Shown in pieces: positions 8,828 to 20,925 of a stretch of DNA of 64,000 nt (position 1 is its first letter; each line of letters starts with the position of its first letter). The stretch lies in the NCBI RefSeq assembly GCF_013003985.1, contig NZ_CP053073.1, positions 3,286,001 through 3,350,000 of the forward strand, in the 5' to 3' direction. This stretch comes from Usitatibacter palustris. Lineage in GTDB: Bacteria > Pseudomonadota > Gammaproteobacteria > Burkholderiales > Usitatibacteraceae. The position numbers and the translations under genes were made by a program. The notes below the pieces were generated by a model. The model made no database searches and was not told the DNA's origin. It saw only the letters and a program-made list of their open reading frames with translations.

Positions 8828-9457
8828 TTAGGGGTTCCAGCTGGCGAAGTTGCGAAGGAGCGTGAGTCCTGCGACGCCGCTTTTCTCGGGGTGGAATTGC
8901 GTTGCGAAAATGTTATCCCGGGCAATCGCGGAGGTAAAGCCGCTTCCGTACCGGGTCGTTCCGGCCGACAGCGCCGAATCCCGCGGCTGGCAGTAATAGC
9001 TGTGGACGAAATAGAAGCGCGTGCCATCGTCGATCCCTTTCCACAGTTCGTGCCCCGAAGCCTGTCCGACATTGTTCCATCCCATGTGCGGGACCTTGAG
9101 GCCCGCCGCCCGGGCTTCCGCACCAAATGCGCGCACGGTGCCGGTGAGCAATCCGAGGCCCGGGGTATCGCCCTCCTCGCTGCGCTCGAAGAGCATCTGC
9201 AGGCCGATGCAAAGGCCGAGAAAGGGCTTGGTCCGGGCCGCGCCTTCGACCGCCTCGCCCAGGCCGCTTTCGCGAAGGCTGCGCATGCAATCGGGCATCG
9301 CGCCCTGCCCCGGGAACACGACCCGGTCAGCACGGGCGACCACCACGGGATCGGAGGTCACGTCCACGGCCTCGCCCGGCAGCACGTGCACGAGCGCGTT
9401 TCGCACCGAGCGTAGGTTGCCCATGCCGTAGTCGACGATGGCGATGCGTTGGGACAT
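8828..9457 (-). CDS. hisH: Imidazole glycerol phosphate synthase, glutaminase subunit
   Basis: A 209-residue class I glutamine amidotransferase that supplies ammonia to HisF. The family opening [14 protein letters not shown] is followed by the nucleophile C83 (FLGLCIGLQ). H189 and E191 (QFHPEKSG) complete the triad. It sits 36 bases after hisB and 30 bases before hisA, in the order hisB-H-A-F typical of proteobacteria. Confidence 0.97.
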   Translation of the reverse strand: MSQRIAIVDYGMGNLRSVRNALVHVLPGEAVDVTSDPVVVARADRVVFPGQGAMPDCMRSLRESGLGEAVEGAARTKPFLGLCIGLQMLFERSEEGDTPGLGLLTGTVRAFGAEARAAGLKVPHMGWNNVGQASGHELWKGIDDGTRFYFVHSYYCQPRDSALSAGTTRYGSGFTSAIARDNIFATQFHPEKSGVAGLTLLRNFASWNP

Positions 9458-9493
9458 GGCTCCGCGTCCTGCAAGGCGCGTGGTGGTGGTTGG

Positions 9494-10081
9494 CTAGAGC
9501 GAGCCCTTGGTTGAGGGGACCGAACCCGCTGCCCGCGGATCGGCTTCGAGCGCCATGCGCAAAGCGCGCGCGAATGCCTTGAACACCGTTTCGCACTGGT
9601 GATGCGCGTTGTCGCCACGCAGGTTGTCGACGTGGACCGTCGCCTGCGCGTGGTTCACGAAGCCCTGGAAGAACTCGTGCGTGAGGTCCACGTCGAACTC
9701 GCCGACGCGGGCCCGCTTGTAATCGACATGCCACTCCAGCCCCGGCCGGCCCGAGAAATCGACGACGACACGCGACAGCGCCTCGTCGAGCGGCACGTAG
9801 GCGTGGCCGTAGCGGCGGATGCCCATCTTGTCGCCGATGGCCTTGGCCACCGCCATGCCGAGCGTGATGCCGATGTCCTCGACGGTGTGGTGCGCGTCGA
9901 TCTCGAGATCGCCCTTCGCGCGGACCGTGAGGTCGATCGAGCCGTGGCGCGCGATCTGGTCGAGCATGTGGTCGAGGAACGGAATGCCGGAGGCGAGTTC
10001 GCCTTTTCCGGACCCATCGAGGTTCACCCCTACGAAGACCTGCGTTTCGCGGGTGTCGCGCTGGATATCGGCGGTGCGCAT
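9494..10081 (-). CDS. hisB: Imidazoleglycerol-phosphate dehydratase (monofunctional)
   Basis: A 195-residue enzyme for step 6 (IGP to imidazole acetol phosphate). The two metal-binding HHxxED-type motifs are [10 protein letters not shown] and the C-terminal [12 protein letters not shown]. There is no N-terminal histidinol-phosphatase domain, unlike the bifunctional gammaproteobacterial HisB, so the phosphatase step must be done by another gene not in this window. The start at 10081 lies four bases after the hisC stop. The longer frame upstream is shadow of hisC. Confidence 0.96.
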   Translation of the reverse strand: MRTADIQRDTRETQVFVGVNLDGSGKGELASGIPFLDHMLDQIARHGSIDLTVRAKGDLEIDAHHTVEDIGITLGMAVAKAIGDKMGIRRYGHAYVPLDEALSRVVVDFSGRPGLEWHVDYKRARVGEFDVDLTHEFFQGFVNHAQATVHVDNLRGDNAHHQCETVFKAFARALRMALEADPRAAGSVPSTKGSL

Positions 10082-10085
10082 GGGC

Positions 10086-11156
10086 TCAGGCGAGGATTTC
10101 GGCGAGCGCGGCGGCGAGCCGCGCGTTTTCGTCAGGAGTGCCGACCGTGAATCGCAGGCAGTTTGAGAGGTGGGAATGCGTGCCGTGGAGAGTGCGAACC
10201 AATATACCACGCGCCTTGAGCCCCTCGAACGCCCGCGGTGCGTCCGGAACCCGCGCGAGGACGAAGTTGGTCGCGGAGGCGAACCGGGTCACGCCCGGCA
10301 GCTTGTCGAGCGCGGCCTCGAGTCGCGCGCGGTCGGCGACGATCGCTTCGGTCTGGCGCGCAAGGACGCCGGCGCGCGAAAGCACGAGCTCGGCCGCCGC
10401 CGCCGAGAGGACGTTCACGTTGTAGGGCAGGCGGAGCTTCTCGAACTCGGCGGCCCAGTCGCGGGGCGCGACCGCGAATCCCACGCGCAGGCCGGCGAGG
10501 CCCAGTTTGGATACCGTGCGCACCAGCACGAGGTTGGAGCGCTTCGCGACCTCGTCGAGGAGGCTCGCGCCGCCGGCGAACGGGTGGTAGGCCTCGTCCA
10601 CGACGACGAGCCCGGGCGCGGCCTCCACGATGCGCAGGATCGCCTCGCGCGGAAACAGGTTTCCGGTCGGATTGTTCGGGTAGGAAATCCAGGTCAGCGC
10701 CGGCCGATGGCGTTCGATCGCCGCCAGCGTCGCCCCCTCGTCCAGGGTGAAGTCAGGCCGCAGCGACACGCCTGCGTACGCGAGGCCCGCCGCAATCGCG
10801 CTGATCCGGTACATCGCGAAGGAGGGTTCAAGCGACAGCGCGGTCGCGCCCGGCTTGGCCAGGGCCATGGCGACGATCTGCAGGATCTCGTCGGAACCGT
10901 TGCCGAGGACAATGTCGAGGCCGGCGGGAATCGCGAACGACTCGCGCAGCCGCGCCTTGAGCGCGACGGGATCGGCGGGCGGGTAGCGGTTGATCGCCAC
11001 TTCGGAGAGGCGCTCGGCGAGCTCGCGGGCAAGCTCGGGCGGCAGCCGGTACGGATTCTCCATCGCGTCGAGCTTCACGAGGCCCTCGGCGGGCGGGACG
11101 TGATAGCCCGACAGCGCGCGAATCTCCTCGCGCACCAGGTCCGCCACGCGTTTCAC
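10086..11156 (-). CDS. hisC: Histidinol-phosphate aminotransferase
   Basis: A 356-residue class I/II PLP aminotransferase for step 7 of the pathway. Signature segments: KLDAMENPY near the N-terminus, [15 protein letters not shown] and the PLP-binding lysine in [14 protein letters not shown]. The start is GTG at 11156, overlapping the hisD stop as GTGA. Its place in the his run makes the HisC role more likely than a related aromatic aminotransferase. Confidence 0.95.
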   Translation of the reverse strand: MKRVADLVREEIRALSGYHVPPAEGLVKLDAMENPYRLPPELARELAERLSEVAINRYPPADPVALKARLRESFAIPAGLDIVLGNGSDEILQIVAMALAKPGATALSLEPSFAMYRISAIAAGLAYAGVSLRPDFTLDEGATLAAIERHRPALTWISYPNNPTGNLFPREAILRIVEAAPGLVVVDEAYHPFAGGASLLDEVAKRSNLVLVRTVSKLGLAGLRVGFAVAPRDWAAEFEKLRLPYNVNVLSAAAAELVLSRAGVLARQTEAIVADRARLEAALDKLPGVTRFASATNFVLARVPDAPRAFEGLKARGILVRTLHGTHSHLSNCLRFTVGTPDENARLAAALAEILA

Positions 11157-12463
11157 GGCTTGTCTTTCGCGATGCGAAGCTCGGCGCTGCGCGCGTGCGC
11201 CTCGAGGCCCTCCGCGCGCGCCAGCGTGACGGCGATGCGGCCCAGGCGAGTGGCGCCTTTCGCGGAAACGCCAATGAGGCTGGATCGCTTCTGGAAGTCA
11301 TAGACCCCCAGCGGCGACGAGAAGCGCGCGGTGCGCGAAGTCGGCAGCACGTGGTTGGGGCCGGCGCAGTAGTCGCCCAGTGCTTCCGATGTGTGATGGC
11401 CGAGGAAGATCGCGCCGGCGTGACGGATCTTCGGGAGCAACGCCTCGGGATCGGCGACCGCGAGCTCCAGGTGCTCGGGCGCGATGCGGTTGGCGAGCTC
11501 GCAGGCTTCGTCGAGATCGCGCACGCGGATCAGCGCTCCGCGTCCCGAGACCGATTCGGCGACGATCGCGGCGCGCGGCAGCTCGCGTGCTCGTTCGCGC
11601 AGTTCGTTGGCGACCTTCTTGAGGAGCGCGTCGTCAGCCGTGAGGAGGATCGCCTGCGCGAGCTCGTCATGCTCGGCCTGCGACAGGAGGTCCATGGCTA
11701 CGGAGCGCGGGTCCGCACTCGCATCGGCGATCACGAGGATCTCCGACGGTCCGGCGACCATGTCGATGCCCACGCGCCCGAAGACGCGACGCTTGGCCGC
11801 GGCAACGTAAGCGTTGCCAGGCCCCACCACCTTGTCGACGGCCGCGATGGTGGCCGTTCCGTAGGCGAACGCGCCCACGGCCTGCGCGCCGCCGACACGA
11901 TAGATGCTGTCGACCCCGGCGATCGCCGCGGCGGCCAGCACGTAGTCGTTGAGCTCACCGCGCGGCGTGGGCGTGACCATCGCGAGTTCGTGAACACCGG
12001 CCACCTTGGCGGTGACGGCATTCATCAATACCGAGGACGGATACGCCGCCTTGCCGCCCGGGACGTAGAGCCCCACGCGGTCGAGGGGCGTGACGCGCTG
12101 GCCGAGGACCGTGCCGTCTTCCTCCTCGAATTGCCAGGAAGGCTGGCGCTGGCGCTCGTGATACGAACGAATGCGCGCGGCGGCCTGTTCGAGCGCGTCG
12201 CGTTCGGCGGTGCCGATACGCCCGAGTGCGGCGCGAGCCTGGTCGAGATCCACGACGAGGTCGGCAGCGCTCGCTGGATTCCATCCGTCGAAGCGACGAG
12301 TCGCATCGAGCAGCGCGGCGTCTCCCCGCGCGCGCACGTCCTCGAGGATCGTGGCCGCCGCACGGTCGACCGCTTCGTCCTGCGCCGACTCGAACGCGAG
12401 CAGGCGCTCGAACGCGGCCTCGAAATCGGGCGTGTCCGTCGCGAGGATCTTCGGCTCAGCCAC
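11153..12463 (-). CDS. hisD: Histidinol dehydrogenase
   Basis: A 436-residue zinc enzyme that oxidises L-histidinol to L-histidine in two NAD-dependent steps. Diagnostic motifs: [41 protein letters not shown] and [17 protein letters not shown]. The start is GTG at 12463 and the gene overlaps hisG by eight bases. Length is normal for the family. Confidence 0.97.
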   Translation of the reverse strand: MAEPKILATDTPDFEAAFERLLAFESAQDEAVDRAAATILEDVRARGDAALLDATRRFDGWNPASAADLVVDLDQARAALGRIGTAERDALEQAAARIRSYHERQRQPSWQFEEEDGTVLGQRVTPLDRVGLYVPGGKAAYPSSVLMNAVTAKVAGVHELAMVTPTPRGELNDYVLAAAAIAGVDSIYRVGGAQAVGAFAYGTATIAAVDKVVGPGNAYVAAAKRRVFGRVGIDMVAGPSEILVIADASADPRSVAMDLLSQAEHDELAQAILLTADDALLKKVANELRERARELPRAAIVAESVSGRGALIRVRDLDEACELANRIAPEHLELAVADPEALLPKIRHAGAIFLGHHTSEALGDYCAGPNHVLPTSRTARFSSPLGVYDFQKRSSLIGVSAKGATRLGRIAVTLARAEGLEAHARSAELRIAKDKP

Positions 12464-13094
12464 GGGCCGCCTTGCCGAAGGCCTCGATCAGCGGCGCGAG
12501 CGTCTCGCGCTTGAGCTTGAGCGAGGCGGGATTGACGATGAGATGCGCCGACACGGGGAGGATGTCCTCGACCGCGATGAGTTTGTTGGCGCGAAGCGTG
12601 TGGCCGGTATCGACGAGGTCCACGATGGCATCGGCAAGGCCCACCAGCGGTGCGAGCTCCATGGAGCCATAGAGCTTGATGAGATCCACGTGCACGCCCT
12701 TCGCCGCGAAGTGCTCGCGCGCGGTGCCGATGTACTTGGTCGCCACACGCACGCGCGCGCCCTGGCGCACCGCCCGCGCGTAGTCGAAGCCTTCACGCAC
12801 CGCGACCACCATGCGGCACTTCGCGATGCCGAGATCGAGCGGCTGGTAGAGCCCCTGCCCGCCATGCTCGGCCAGGAGGTCGCGCCCGGCGACGCCCACG
12901 TCGGCCGCACCGTACTGCACGTAGGTGGGGACGTCGGATGCGCGCACGAGGATCACGCGCACGTCCGGTTTGTTGGTCGCGAGGATGAGCTTGCGCGACG
13001 TCTCGGGATCCTCGGACAGGGTGATACCGCTCGCGGCGAGCAGCGGCACGGTCTCCTCGAAGATGCGGCCCTTGGAAAGCGCGATGGTGATCAT
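12456..13094 (-). CDS. hisG: ATP phosphoribosyltransferase, short form
   Basis: A 212-residue HisG catalysing the first committed step (ATP plus PRPP to PR-ATP). The catalytic region [16 protein letters not shown] and the PRPP-binding segment [14 protein letters not shown] are present. The protein ends after the two catalytic lobes. The C-terminal ACT-like histidine-binding domain of long HisG is missing, so this is the short type, which in known cases needs HisZ as regulatory subunit. hisZ is not in this window. It is the first his gene, eight bases after murA. Confidence 0.95.
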   Translation of the reverse strand: MITIALSKGRIFEETVPLLAASGITLSEDPETSRKLILATNKPDVRVILVRASDVPTYVQYGAADVGVAGRDLLAEHGGQGLYQPLDLGIAKCRMVVAVREGFDYARAVRQGARVRVATKYIGTAREHFAAKGVHVDLIKLYGSMELAPLVGLADAIVDLVDTGHTLRANKLIAVEDILPVSAHLIVNPASLKLKRETLAPLIEAFGKAARG

Positions 13095-13102
13095 GGGGTG
13101 GC

Positions 13103-14350
<1,248 letters not shown>

Positions 14351-14382
14351 GTTCGGGAATCCGGCTCCGGCCGGCAATCAGA

Positions 14383-14619
14383 TCAGCGCTTCGCCCATTC
14401 TTCCGGTGAAAAGGTCTGCATCGACAGGGCGTGAATTTCCTCGCGCATGCGTCCGCCAAGCGCGCCGTAGACCAGCTGGTGCTGCTTCACGCGCGAGAGG
14501 CCCGCGAATTCCGGGCTCACGATCACCGCCTCGAAGTGCGTGCCGTCGCCGCGCACCTCGACATGCGTGCAGGCCAGGCCCGCGCGGATGGATTGTTCGA
14601 TGGAACCGGTTTCGACCAT
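14383..14619 (-). CDS. ibaG: BolA/IbaG-family protein
   Basis: A 78-residue BolA-like protein. The fold signature is visible as VRGDGTHFEAVIVSPEF and the C-terminal helix-turn MREEIHALSMQTFSPEEW. In E. coli the neighbour of murA in the mla cluster is ibaG (yrbA), and this gene has the same place. BolA-family proteins bind monothiol glutaredoxins and [2Fe-2S] clusters, so a role in iron-sulfur or acid-stress physiology is likely but inferred. Confidence 0.9.
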   Translation of the reverse strand: MVETGSIEQSIRAGLACTHVEVRGDGTHFEAVIVSPEFAGLSRVKQHQLVYGALGGRMREEIHALSMQTFSPEEWAKR

Positions 14620-14625
14620 GGGACG

Positions 14626-15381
14626 TCAGTGCCTCAGCTTGTACCCCGAGCGCAACAGCTGCAGGGTGAGAAATGATAGGGCAGCGAAGGCAGCCGTCGC
14701 AATCACGAGGCTGGTGCCGGGCGCCACGTCGGATTGCCCGAAGAAGCCGTAGCGGAACCCGTCGACCGCGTAGAAGAACGGGTTGAAGTGGGATGCCACC
14801 TGCCATTCGCGGGGGAGCGCGTGGACCGAATAGAACACGCCCGCGAGGAACGTGAGCGGCGTGACGATGAAATTCTGGAACGCGGCGATCTGTTCGAACT
14901 TCTCCGCCCAGATCCCGGCGATGACGCCGAGCGCGGCGAGGATTCCCGAGCCCACGAGCGCGAAGGCGATCACCCAGAGCGGATGCGCGAGCGGCACCGG
15001 AACGAGGAAGAACGTCGCCGCGAAGACTCCCGCGCCCACCACGATCGCGCGAATGACGGCGGCAATCAGGTAGGCCATGAAGATCTCGCCGGGCGCCAGC
15101 GGCGGCAGCAGGATGAAGACGATGTTCCCGGTGAGCTTCGACTGGATGAGCGACGAGGAGCTGTTGGCGAACGCGTTCTGCAGCATCGCCATCATCGCGA
15201 GGCCGGGAACCAGGAATTGCGCATAGCCCACGCCGGGGAAGACTTCGACGCGGCCCGAAAGCGCCTGCGCGAACACCAGCAGGAACATCAATGCGGAAAG
15301 CACCGGCGCGGCCACCGTCTGGAAGCTCACCTTCCAGAAGCGCAGCACCTCCTTGTAGAGGAGCGTGCGAAAGCCGCTCAT
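14626..15381 (-). CDS. ABC-2 type transporter permease (YadH-like)
   Basis: A 251-residue membrane protein with six predicted helices. It shows the ABC-2 features of YadH/NodJ-like permeases, including the loop after helix 1 (FPGVGYAQFLVPGLAMM), the amphipathic NSSSSLIQSKLTGNI segment and LTFLAGVFYSVHALP. The start ATG at 15381 overlaps the ATPase gene by four bases, so the two form one transporter. The substrate is unknown. Position between mlaB and ibaG suggests envelope work, but this is only context. Confidence 0.9.
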   Translation of the reverse strand: MSGFRTLLYKEVLRFWKVSFQTVAAPVLSALMFLLVFAQALSGRVEVFPGVGYAQFLVPGLAMMAMLQNAFANSSSSLIQSKLTGNIVFILLPPLAPGEIFMAYLIAAVIRAIVVGAGVFAATFFLVPVPLAHPLWVIAFALVGSGILAALGVIAGIWAEKFEQIAAFQNFIVTPLTFLAGVFYSVHALPREWQVASHFNPFFYAVDGFRYGFFGQSDVAPGTSLVIATAAFAALSFLTLQLLRSGYKLRH

Positions 15382-16289
15382 GGGCGGGCCTCGGGCGCGC
15401 GCCGCATGATCTTCACGAAGACTTCCTCGAGCTCGGGTTCGGCCACCTCGAGGCTCTCCACCGCGGCCCCGGCCGCGCGCAGCTTCGCGAGCACGTCCTC
15501 GACGTGCGCGGTGTCCTGGATCGGGATGCGCCACCACCCGTTCTTCTGCTCCGCGCTGCTCGCGAGGCTGGCCGGAAGGTCGCACCCGGCGAGCTTCACC
15601 CGCAGCACGCGTTCCGAGAAAGCCGAGAGCAGCTTCGCCGTGCGGTCGAGCGCCACGATGCGCCCGTCCTTCATCATCGCGATGCGGTTGCAGAGCAGCT
15701 GCGCTTCCTCGAGGTAGTGCGTGGTGAGCACGATGGTGTGGCCCGCGACGTTCAACTCGCGGATGAACTCCCACAGCGTCTGGCGCAGCTCCACGTCCAC
15801 GCCCGCGGTCGGCTCGTCGAGCACGATCACCGCCGGGCGGTGAACGAGCGCTTGCGCCACCATCACGCGCCGCTTCATGCCCCCCGAAAGGCTGCGCATG
15901 TTCGCCTTGGCCTTGCTCGCGAGGGCCAGGCGCTCGAGCAGCGAATCGATCCACGCGCCGTTGTTCCTGAGCCCGAAGTATCCGGACTGGAGCTCGAGCG
16001 TCTCGCGCACGGTGAAGAACGGATCAAACGTGAGCTCCTGCGGAACGATGCCCAGGGCACGCCGCGCCTCGCGGTAATCGGCGATGACGTCGTGGCCCAT
16101 CACCTTGAGCGTTCCGGCATCCGCGCGGGCGAGCCCGCCGAGCGCGGAGATGAGCGTGGTCTTTCCCGCGCCGTTGGGACCGAGCAGCGCAAAGAACTCC
16201 CCGGGTTCGACCGCGAGGTCGATTCCCGCAAGCGCCCGGACGGCGCCGAAGCGTTTCTCGACGCCTCGCACTTCCACCGCTGGGACCAC
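15378..16289 (-). CDS. ABC transporter ATPase (YadG-like)
   Basis: A 303-residue ATP-binding subunit. Walker A is GPNGAGKTT (37-45), the signature is LSGGMKRRVMVAQAL, Walker B is VIVLDEPTAGVD, and the switch histidine is in LTTHYLEEAQLL. The C-terminal part (about 230-303) is the extra domain seen in ABC-2 exporters of this class. GTG at 16289 is chosen: AAGGAG stands six bases upstream and the position follows the mlaB stop. An in-frame ATG further upstream would place the start deep inside mlaB. Confidence 0.9.
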   Translation of the reverse strand: MVPAVEVRGVEKRFGAVRALAGIDLAVEPGEFFALLGPNGAGKTTLISALGGLARADAGTLKVMGHDVIADYREARRALGIVPQELTFDPFFTVRETLELQSGYFGLRNNGAWIDSLLERLALASKAKANMRSLSGGMKRRVMVAQALVHRPAVIVLDEPTAGVDVELRQTLWEFIRELNVAGHTIVLTTHYLEEAQLLCNRIAMMKDGRIVALDRTAKLLSAFSERVLRVKLAGCDLPASLASSAEQKNGWWRIPIQDTAHVEDVLAKLRAAGAAVESLEVAEPELEEVFVKIMRRAPEARP

Positions 16290-16291
16290 GC

Positions 16292-16594
16292 TTACTCCTT
16301 GCAGTGGTCGATGAGGTCGGCGACGCCGTAGAGCTCGGCGAGCGCGAGGAGGGTCGGGGGGAGGTTGGTGAAGGCCAGCGTCTTGTTGAGGGCCTGGGCC
16401 CGGCGGCGCCACTCGAGGAGGAGCGCCACCGCCGAGGAGTCGACCTCGGTGATCGCGGAGAAATCGATCGTCAGTTTCTCGGGAAGGTCCGGCCGGGCTT
16501 CGTACTGGGCGGATTCCTCGAGCACGCGCGGCAACGATTCGAAGGACAGCGGTCCTTCGAGGCGCAGCGTCTCGGCCGCGCGCGCCTCGCTCAC
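16292..16594 (-). CDS. mlaB: MlaB-like STAS-domain protein
   Basis: A 100-residue STAS domain protein. The conserved segment DFSAITEVDSSAVALLLEW holds the family Asp/Ser-Ser site. MlaB binds the MlaF ATPase and stabilises the MlaFEDB lipid transport complex at the inner membrane. The start is GTG at 16594, overlapping mlaC by four bases. The position in mlaF-E-D-C-B supports the name. Confidence 0.9.
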   Translation of the reverse strand: MSEARAAETLRLEGPLSFESLPRVLEESAQYEARPDLPEKLTIDFSAITEVDSSAVALLLEWRRRAQALNKTLAFTNLPPTLLALAELYGVADLIDHCKE

Positions 16595-17223
16595 TTCTTG
16601 GGCTCGGCCTTGGCCGGCGCAGCCTTGGACTGCGAGACGGCGTTGCGGTCGGAGAGCGTCTTCACCAGGCCGTCGATGCCCGACTTCTGGATCTGGTCGT
16701 TGAACGATCCGCGATAGGTCGTCACGAGCGACACGCCGTCGATGATGACGTCATAGACCTTCCAGCCGGCGTCCGTCTTTTCCATGCTGTAGTCGATCGG
16801 GATCGGCGGGCCGCCCTGCTGGATGACCGCGGTCTTCACGACGGTCTCCTTGTCGCCCGCGGCAACCTTGGCCGGCTTCACTTCGATCGTCTGGTTGCGG
16901 TACTGCGAGAGCGAGGTCGCGTACGTGCGCACCAGCATCGTCCGGAATTCCTTCGTCAGGCTTTCCTTCTGGGCATCGGTGGCCGTCGCCCAGTTGCGCC
17001 CCACGGCGAGGCGCGTCATGCGCGAAAAATCGAAGTGCGGCAGCACCTTCTCGTCGGCGATCGCGTAGATCTTCTGCATGTTGCCCGACTGCAGGTCCTT
17101 GTCGGCCCGGATGGCGGCCAGGACGTCGTCGGAGGCCTTGCGCACGAGCGCATCGGGCGCGTCCTGGGCCAGCGCAACCACCGGCACGAGGACAGCGACA
17201 AAGGTGAGGATGGAACGAATCAT
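16591..17223 (-). CDS. mlaC: Periplasmic phospholipid-binding protein MlaC
   Basis: A 210-residue secreted protein with a signal peptide (about 1-19, cleaved near ALAQ). MlaC shuttles phospholipids between outer- and inner-membrane Mla parts. Family features are FSRMTRLAVGRNWATATDAQ, RTYATSLSQYRNQTI and the late GWKVYDVIIDGVSLV segment. The Lys/Ala-rich tail is low complexity. It lies 64 bases after mlaD. The outer-membrane partner gene mlaA, often found between them in betaproteobacteria, is absent. Confidence 0.94.
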   Translation of the reverse strand: MIRSILTFVAVLVPVVALAQDAPDALVRKASDDVLAAIRADKDLQSGNMQKIYAIADEKVLPHFDFSRMTRLAVGRNWATATDAQKESLTKEFRTMLVRTYATSLSQYRNQTIEVKPAKVAAGDKETVVKTAVIQQGGPPIPIDYSMEKTDAGWKVYDVIIDGVSLVTTYRGSFNDQIQKSGIDGLVKTLSDRNAVSQSKAAPAKAEPKK

Positions 17224-17287
17224 GGTTTTCCCTGTTGGAAGGTGACTGCAGTGCGACCGGTCAGCGCGCGGGCGGTTCCCGCGCCGG

Positions 17288-17755
17288 TCATTTCTTCGCG
17301 TCTTCTTGAGCCTTGGTGAACAGGAACTGGCCGATCAGGCGCTCGAGCACGACCGCCGACTGCGTGATCGCGACGCGGTCGCCGTCGGCGAGCTTCTTGG
17401 TGTCGCCCCCCGCGTCGAGCCCCACGTACACCTCGCCCAGCAGGCCGGAGGTGAGGATCGAGGCGCTGGTGTCCTTGGGGAACTGGTAGCGCTTGTCGAG
17501 GGCCATGGTGACGGACGCCTGGTAGCGGTCCTGGTCGAAGTGGATCTCCTGGACCCGCCCGACGAGAACGCCGGAAGCTTTTACCGGCGCGCGCACCTTG
17601 AGGCCGCCGATGTTGTCGAAGCGCGCTTCGACCTTGTAGGCCTCGCGCTGGCCTTCGGCGCCGAGGTTGCCCACCTTGAGCGCGAGCACGAGCAGGGCGG
17701 CGAAGCCCACGCTCACGAAGGCGCCAAACCAGAGATCGAGGGTCGTTCTTTCCAT
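17288..17755 (-). CDS. mlaD: MCE-domain lipid transport protein MlaD
   Basis: A 155-residue inner-membrane-anchored MCE protein. An N-terminal helix (about 8-27) precedes a single MCE domain with FDNIGGLKVRAPVKASGVLVG and the late ILTSGLLGEVYVGLD segment. MlaD hexamers sit on MlaE and pass lipids to or from MlaC. It is followed by a 64-base gap before mlaC and preceded by mlaE (22 bases). Confidence 0.95.
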   Translation of the reverse strand: MERTTLDLWFGAFVSVGFAALLVLALKVGNLGAEGQREAYKVEARFDNIGGLKVRAPVKASGVLVGRVQEIHFDQDRYQASVTMALDKRYQFPKDTSASILTSGLLGEVYVGLDAGGDTKKLADGDRVAITQSAVVLERLIGQFLFTKAQEDAKK

Positions 17756-17777
17756 GTTTGTCGTCGTGGTCGCGCGC

Positions 17778-18575
17778 TCAGTCGTCGGCGCGCAGCATGA
17801 AGGCAGTGAGGACGAGGTCCAGCGCGAGGATCGTCAGCGCCGAGCTCACGACGGTGCGGGTCGTGGCTCCCGAAACGCCCTCGGCGGTCGGCGGCGCGTC
17901 GAATCCCTCGAACGTGGCGATCACCGTGACCGCGACTCCGAACACCAGGCTCTTCACGACACCATTGAGAACATCATACCGAAAGTCCACCGCCGCCTGC
18001 ATTTGCGCCCAGAAGGCGCCGGCATCCACGCCGATCAGGACGACACCGACGATGTAGCCGCCGAACACGCCCATCGCCGAGAAGATCGCGGAAAGCAACG
18101 GCATCGAGATGACGCCCGCCCAGAAACGCGGCGCGATGACGCGCGCCATGGGCGACACGGCCATCATGTCCATCGCGGTCAGCTGTTCGGTCGCCTTCAT
18201 GAGGCCGATCTCGGCCGTGATCGCCGAGCCCGCGCGCGAGGCGAACAGCAACGCGGAAACCACGGGCCCGAGCTCGCGCACGAGCGAGAGCGCGACCAGC
18301 ATGCCGATCGACTCGGTCGCGCCGTATCTCTGGAGCGTTTCAAAGCCCTGCAGGCCGAGCACCATGCCCACGAAGAGCCCCGACACCGCGATGATCACGA
18401 GTGAGAGGACACCAACGAAGTAGACCTCCCGGACCACCAGGCGGAAGCGCTTGAAGCTGGTGCCCGACGAGGACAGCACGAGGGCAAAGAAGCGCGCCAT
18501 CGCCCCCACGCGCCAGACGCCGTCGATGAAGTTGTGGCCCAGCCGCCCCAGCGGGCGCTTCACGCGCTCAAGCAC
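17778..18575 (-). CDS. mlaE: Lipid transport permease MlaE
   Basis: A 265-residue permease of the MlaE/YrbE family, the membrane core of the phospholipid transporter. Conserved segments are VSGLFVGMVLGLQGFETL, LVRELGPVVSALLFASRAGSA and AEIGLMKATEQLTAMDMM. GTG at 18575 is preferred as start: GGGAGG lies five bases upstream and the resulting N-terminal amphipathic helix matches the family. It overlaps the end of mlaF by eight bases. Confidence 0.94.
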   Translation of the reverse strand: MLERVKRPLGRLGHNFIDGVWRVGAMARFFALVLSSSGTSFKRFRLVVREVYFVGVLSLVIIAVSGLFVGMVLGLQGFETLQRYGATESIGMLVALSLVRELGPVVSALLFASRAGSAITAEIGLMKATEQLTAMDMMAVSPMARVIAPRFWAGVISMPLLSAIFSAMGVFGGYIVGVVLIGVDAGAFWAQMQAAVDFRYDVLNGVVKSLVFGVAVTVIATFEGFDAPPTAEGVSGATTRTVVSSALTILALDLVLTAFMLRADD

Positions 18576-19407
18576 TGCGTCCTCCCGTTGCACCTTGCGC
18601 GAGCCCGACCTCTTCGGCGTAGCCCCGCGAGGGAAAGTGGAACGGCACCGGGCCGTCGGTATCACCGTGCACGAACTGGCGCACGAACGGTATTTCCGAG
18701 CGGCGAACCTCGTCGGGCGTGCCTTCGCCCGCGATCGTGCCGGCGTCCACGAAATAGAGGTAGTCCACGATCTGCAGCGACTCCCCGACGTCATGGGACA
18801 CGATGATCGACGTCGCGCCGAGCGCATCGTTCAATTTGCGGATGAGCTGGCCCACCACGGCGATCGAGATGGGATCGAGGCCGGCGAACGGCTCGTCGTA
18901 CAGAACCAGCATCGGATCGAGCACCACGGCGCGCGCGAGCGCCGCGCGGCGAGCCATGCCGCCGGAAAGCTCCGCAGGCATCAAGCCGTGCGCGCCCCGC
19001 AAGCCCACCGCCTCGAGCTTGAGCAGCACGAGGTCGCGGATGATGGCTTCGGGCAGCTTCGTGTGCTCGCGCAAGGGAAAGGCGACGTTCTCGAACACGG
19101 TGAGATCGGTGAACAACGCGCCATGCTGGAAAAGCATGCTCATGTGCCGACGCAGGCCGTAGAGGCCCTCGTTGTCGAGCTGGCGCAGGTCCTTGCCGAC
19201 GACGCGCACGGTGCCGGCCGTGGGCTTGAGCTGGCCGGTGATGAGTCGCAGGAGCGTGGTCTTGCCGCAACCGCTGCCGCCCATGATCGCGACCACCTTG
19301 CCGCGCGGGACGTGCATCGAGATGCCCTTGAGGACGGGGCGGCGGCCGTACGAAAAACTGACCGCGTCGACGTCGACCAGGGATTCGGCGCTCACCAGGG
19401 AACTCAC
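18568..19407 (-). CDS. mlaF: Lipid transport ATPase MlaF
   Basis: A 279-residue ABC ATPase. Walker A is GGSGCGKTT (43-51), the signature LSGGMARRAALARA, and Walker B LVLYDEPFAGLDPIS. The C-terminal tail (PSRGYAEEVGL region) matches the MlaF extension that contacts the neighbouring subunit and MlaB. The open frame begins at GTG 19407; a second GTG at 19395 is also possible. It is the first gene of the 21-gene minus-strand run, and 84 bases separate it from the divergent response-regulator gene. A TAGAAT at 19429-19434 (minus) is a possible -10 element. Confidence 0.94.
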   Translation of the reverse strand: MSSLVSAESLVDVDAVSFSYGRRPVLKGISMHVPRGKVVAIMGGSGCGKTTLLRLITGQLKPTAGTVRVVGKDLRQLDNEGLYGLRRHMSMLFQHGALFTDLTVFENVAFPLREHTKLPEAIIRDLVLLKLEAVGLRGAHGLMPAELSGGMARRAALARAVVLDPMLVLYDEPFAGLDPISIAVVGQLIRKLNDALGATSIIVSHDVGESLQIVDYLYFVDAGTIAGEGTPDEVRRSEIPFVRQFVHGDTDGPVPFHFPSRGYAEEVGLAQGATGGRSA

Positions 19408-19478
19408 GCGGAAGGAAATCGGACGGGAATTCTAGCAGTTCTGCCTTCCAGACCCGCGAAGTCGGCCGCGCCCTCGCC

Positions 19479-19484
19479 TATACT
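19479..19484 (+). promoter_or_regulatory. Candidate -10 element close to a GTG start (possible leaderless mRNA)
   Basis: TATACT ends seven bases before the GTG start of the sigma-54 response regulator. If used, transcription would begin at or next to the start codon. No ribosome binding site precedes the GTG, which is consistent with a leaderless message. A -35 match is not visible. Confidence 0.3.
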
Positions 19485-19491
19485 TGGCCCG

Positions 19492-20921
<1,430 letters not shown>

Positions 20922-20925
<4 letters not shown>

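Noticed and set aside
11195..12514. 439-codon open frame opposite hisD
   Set aside because: Shadow of hisD. The composition is Arg/Asp/His-rich with no motif, and hisD is unmistakable.
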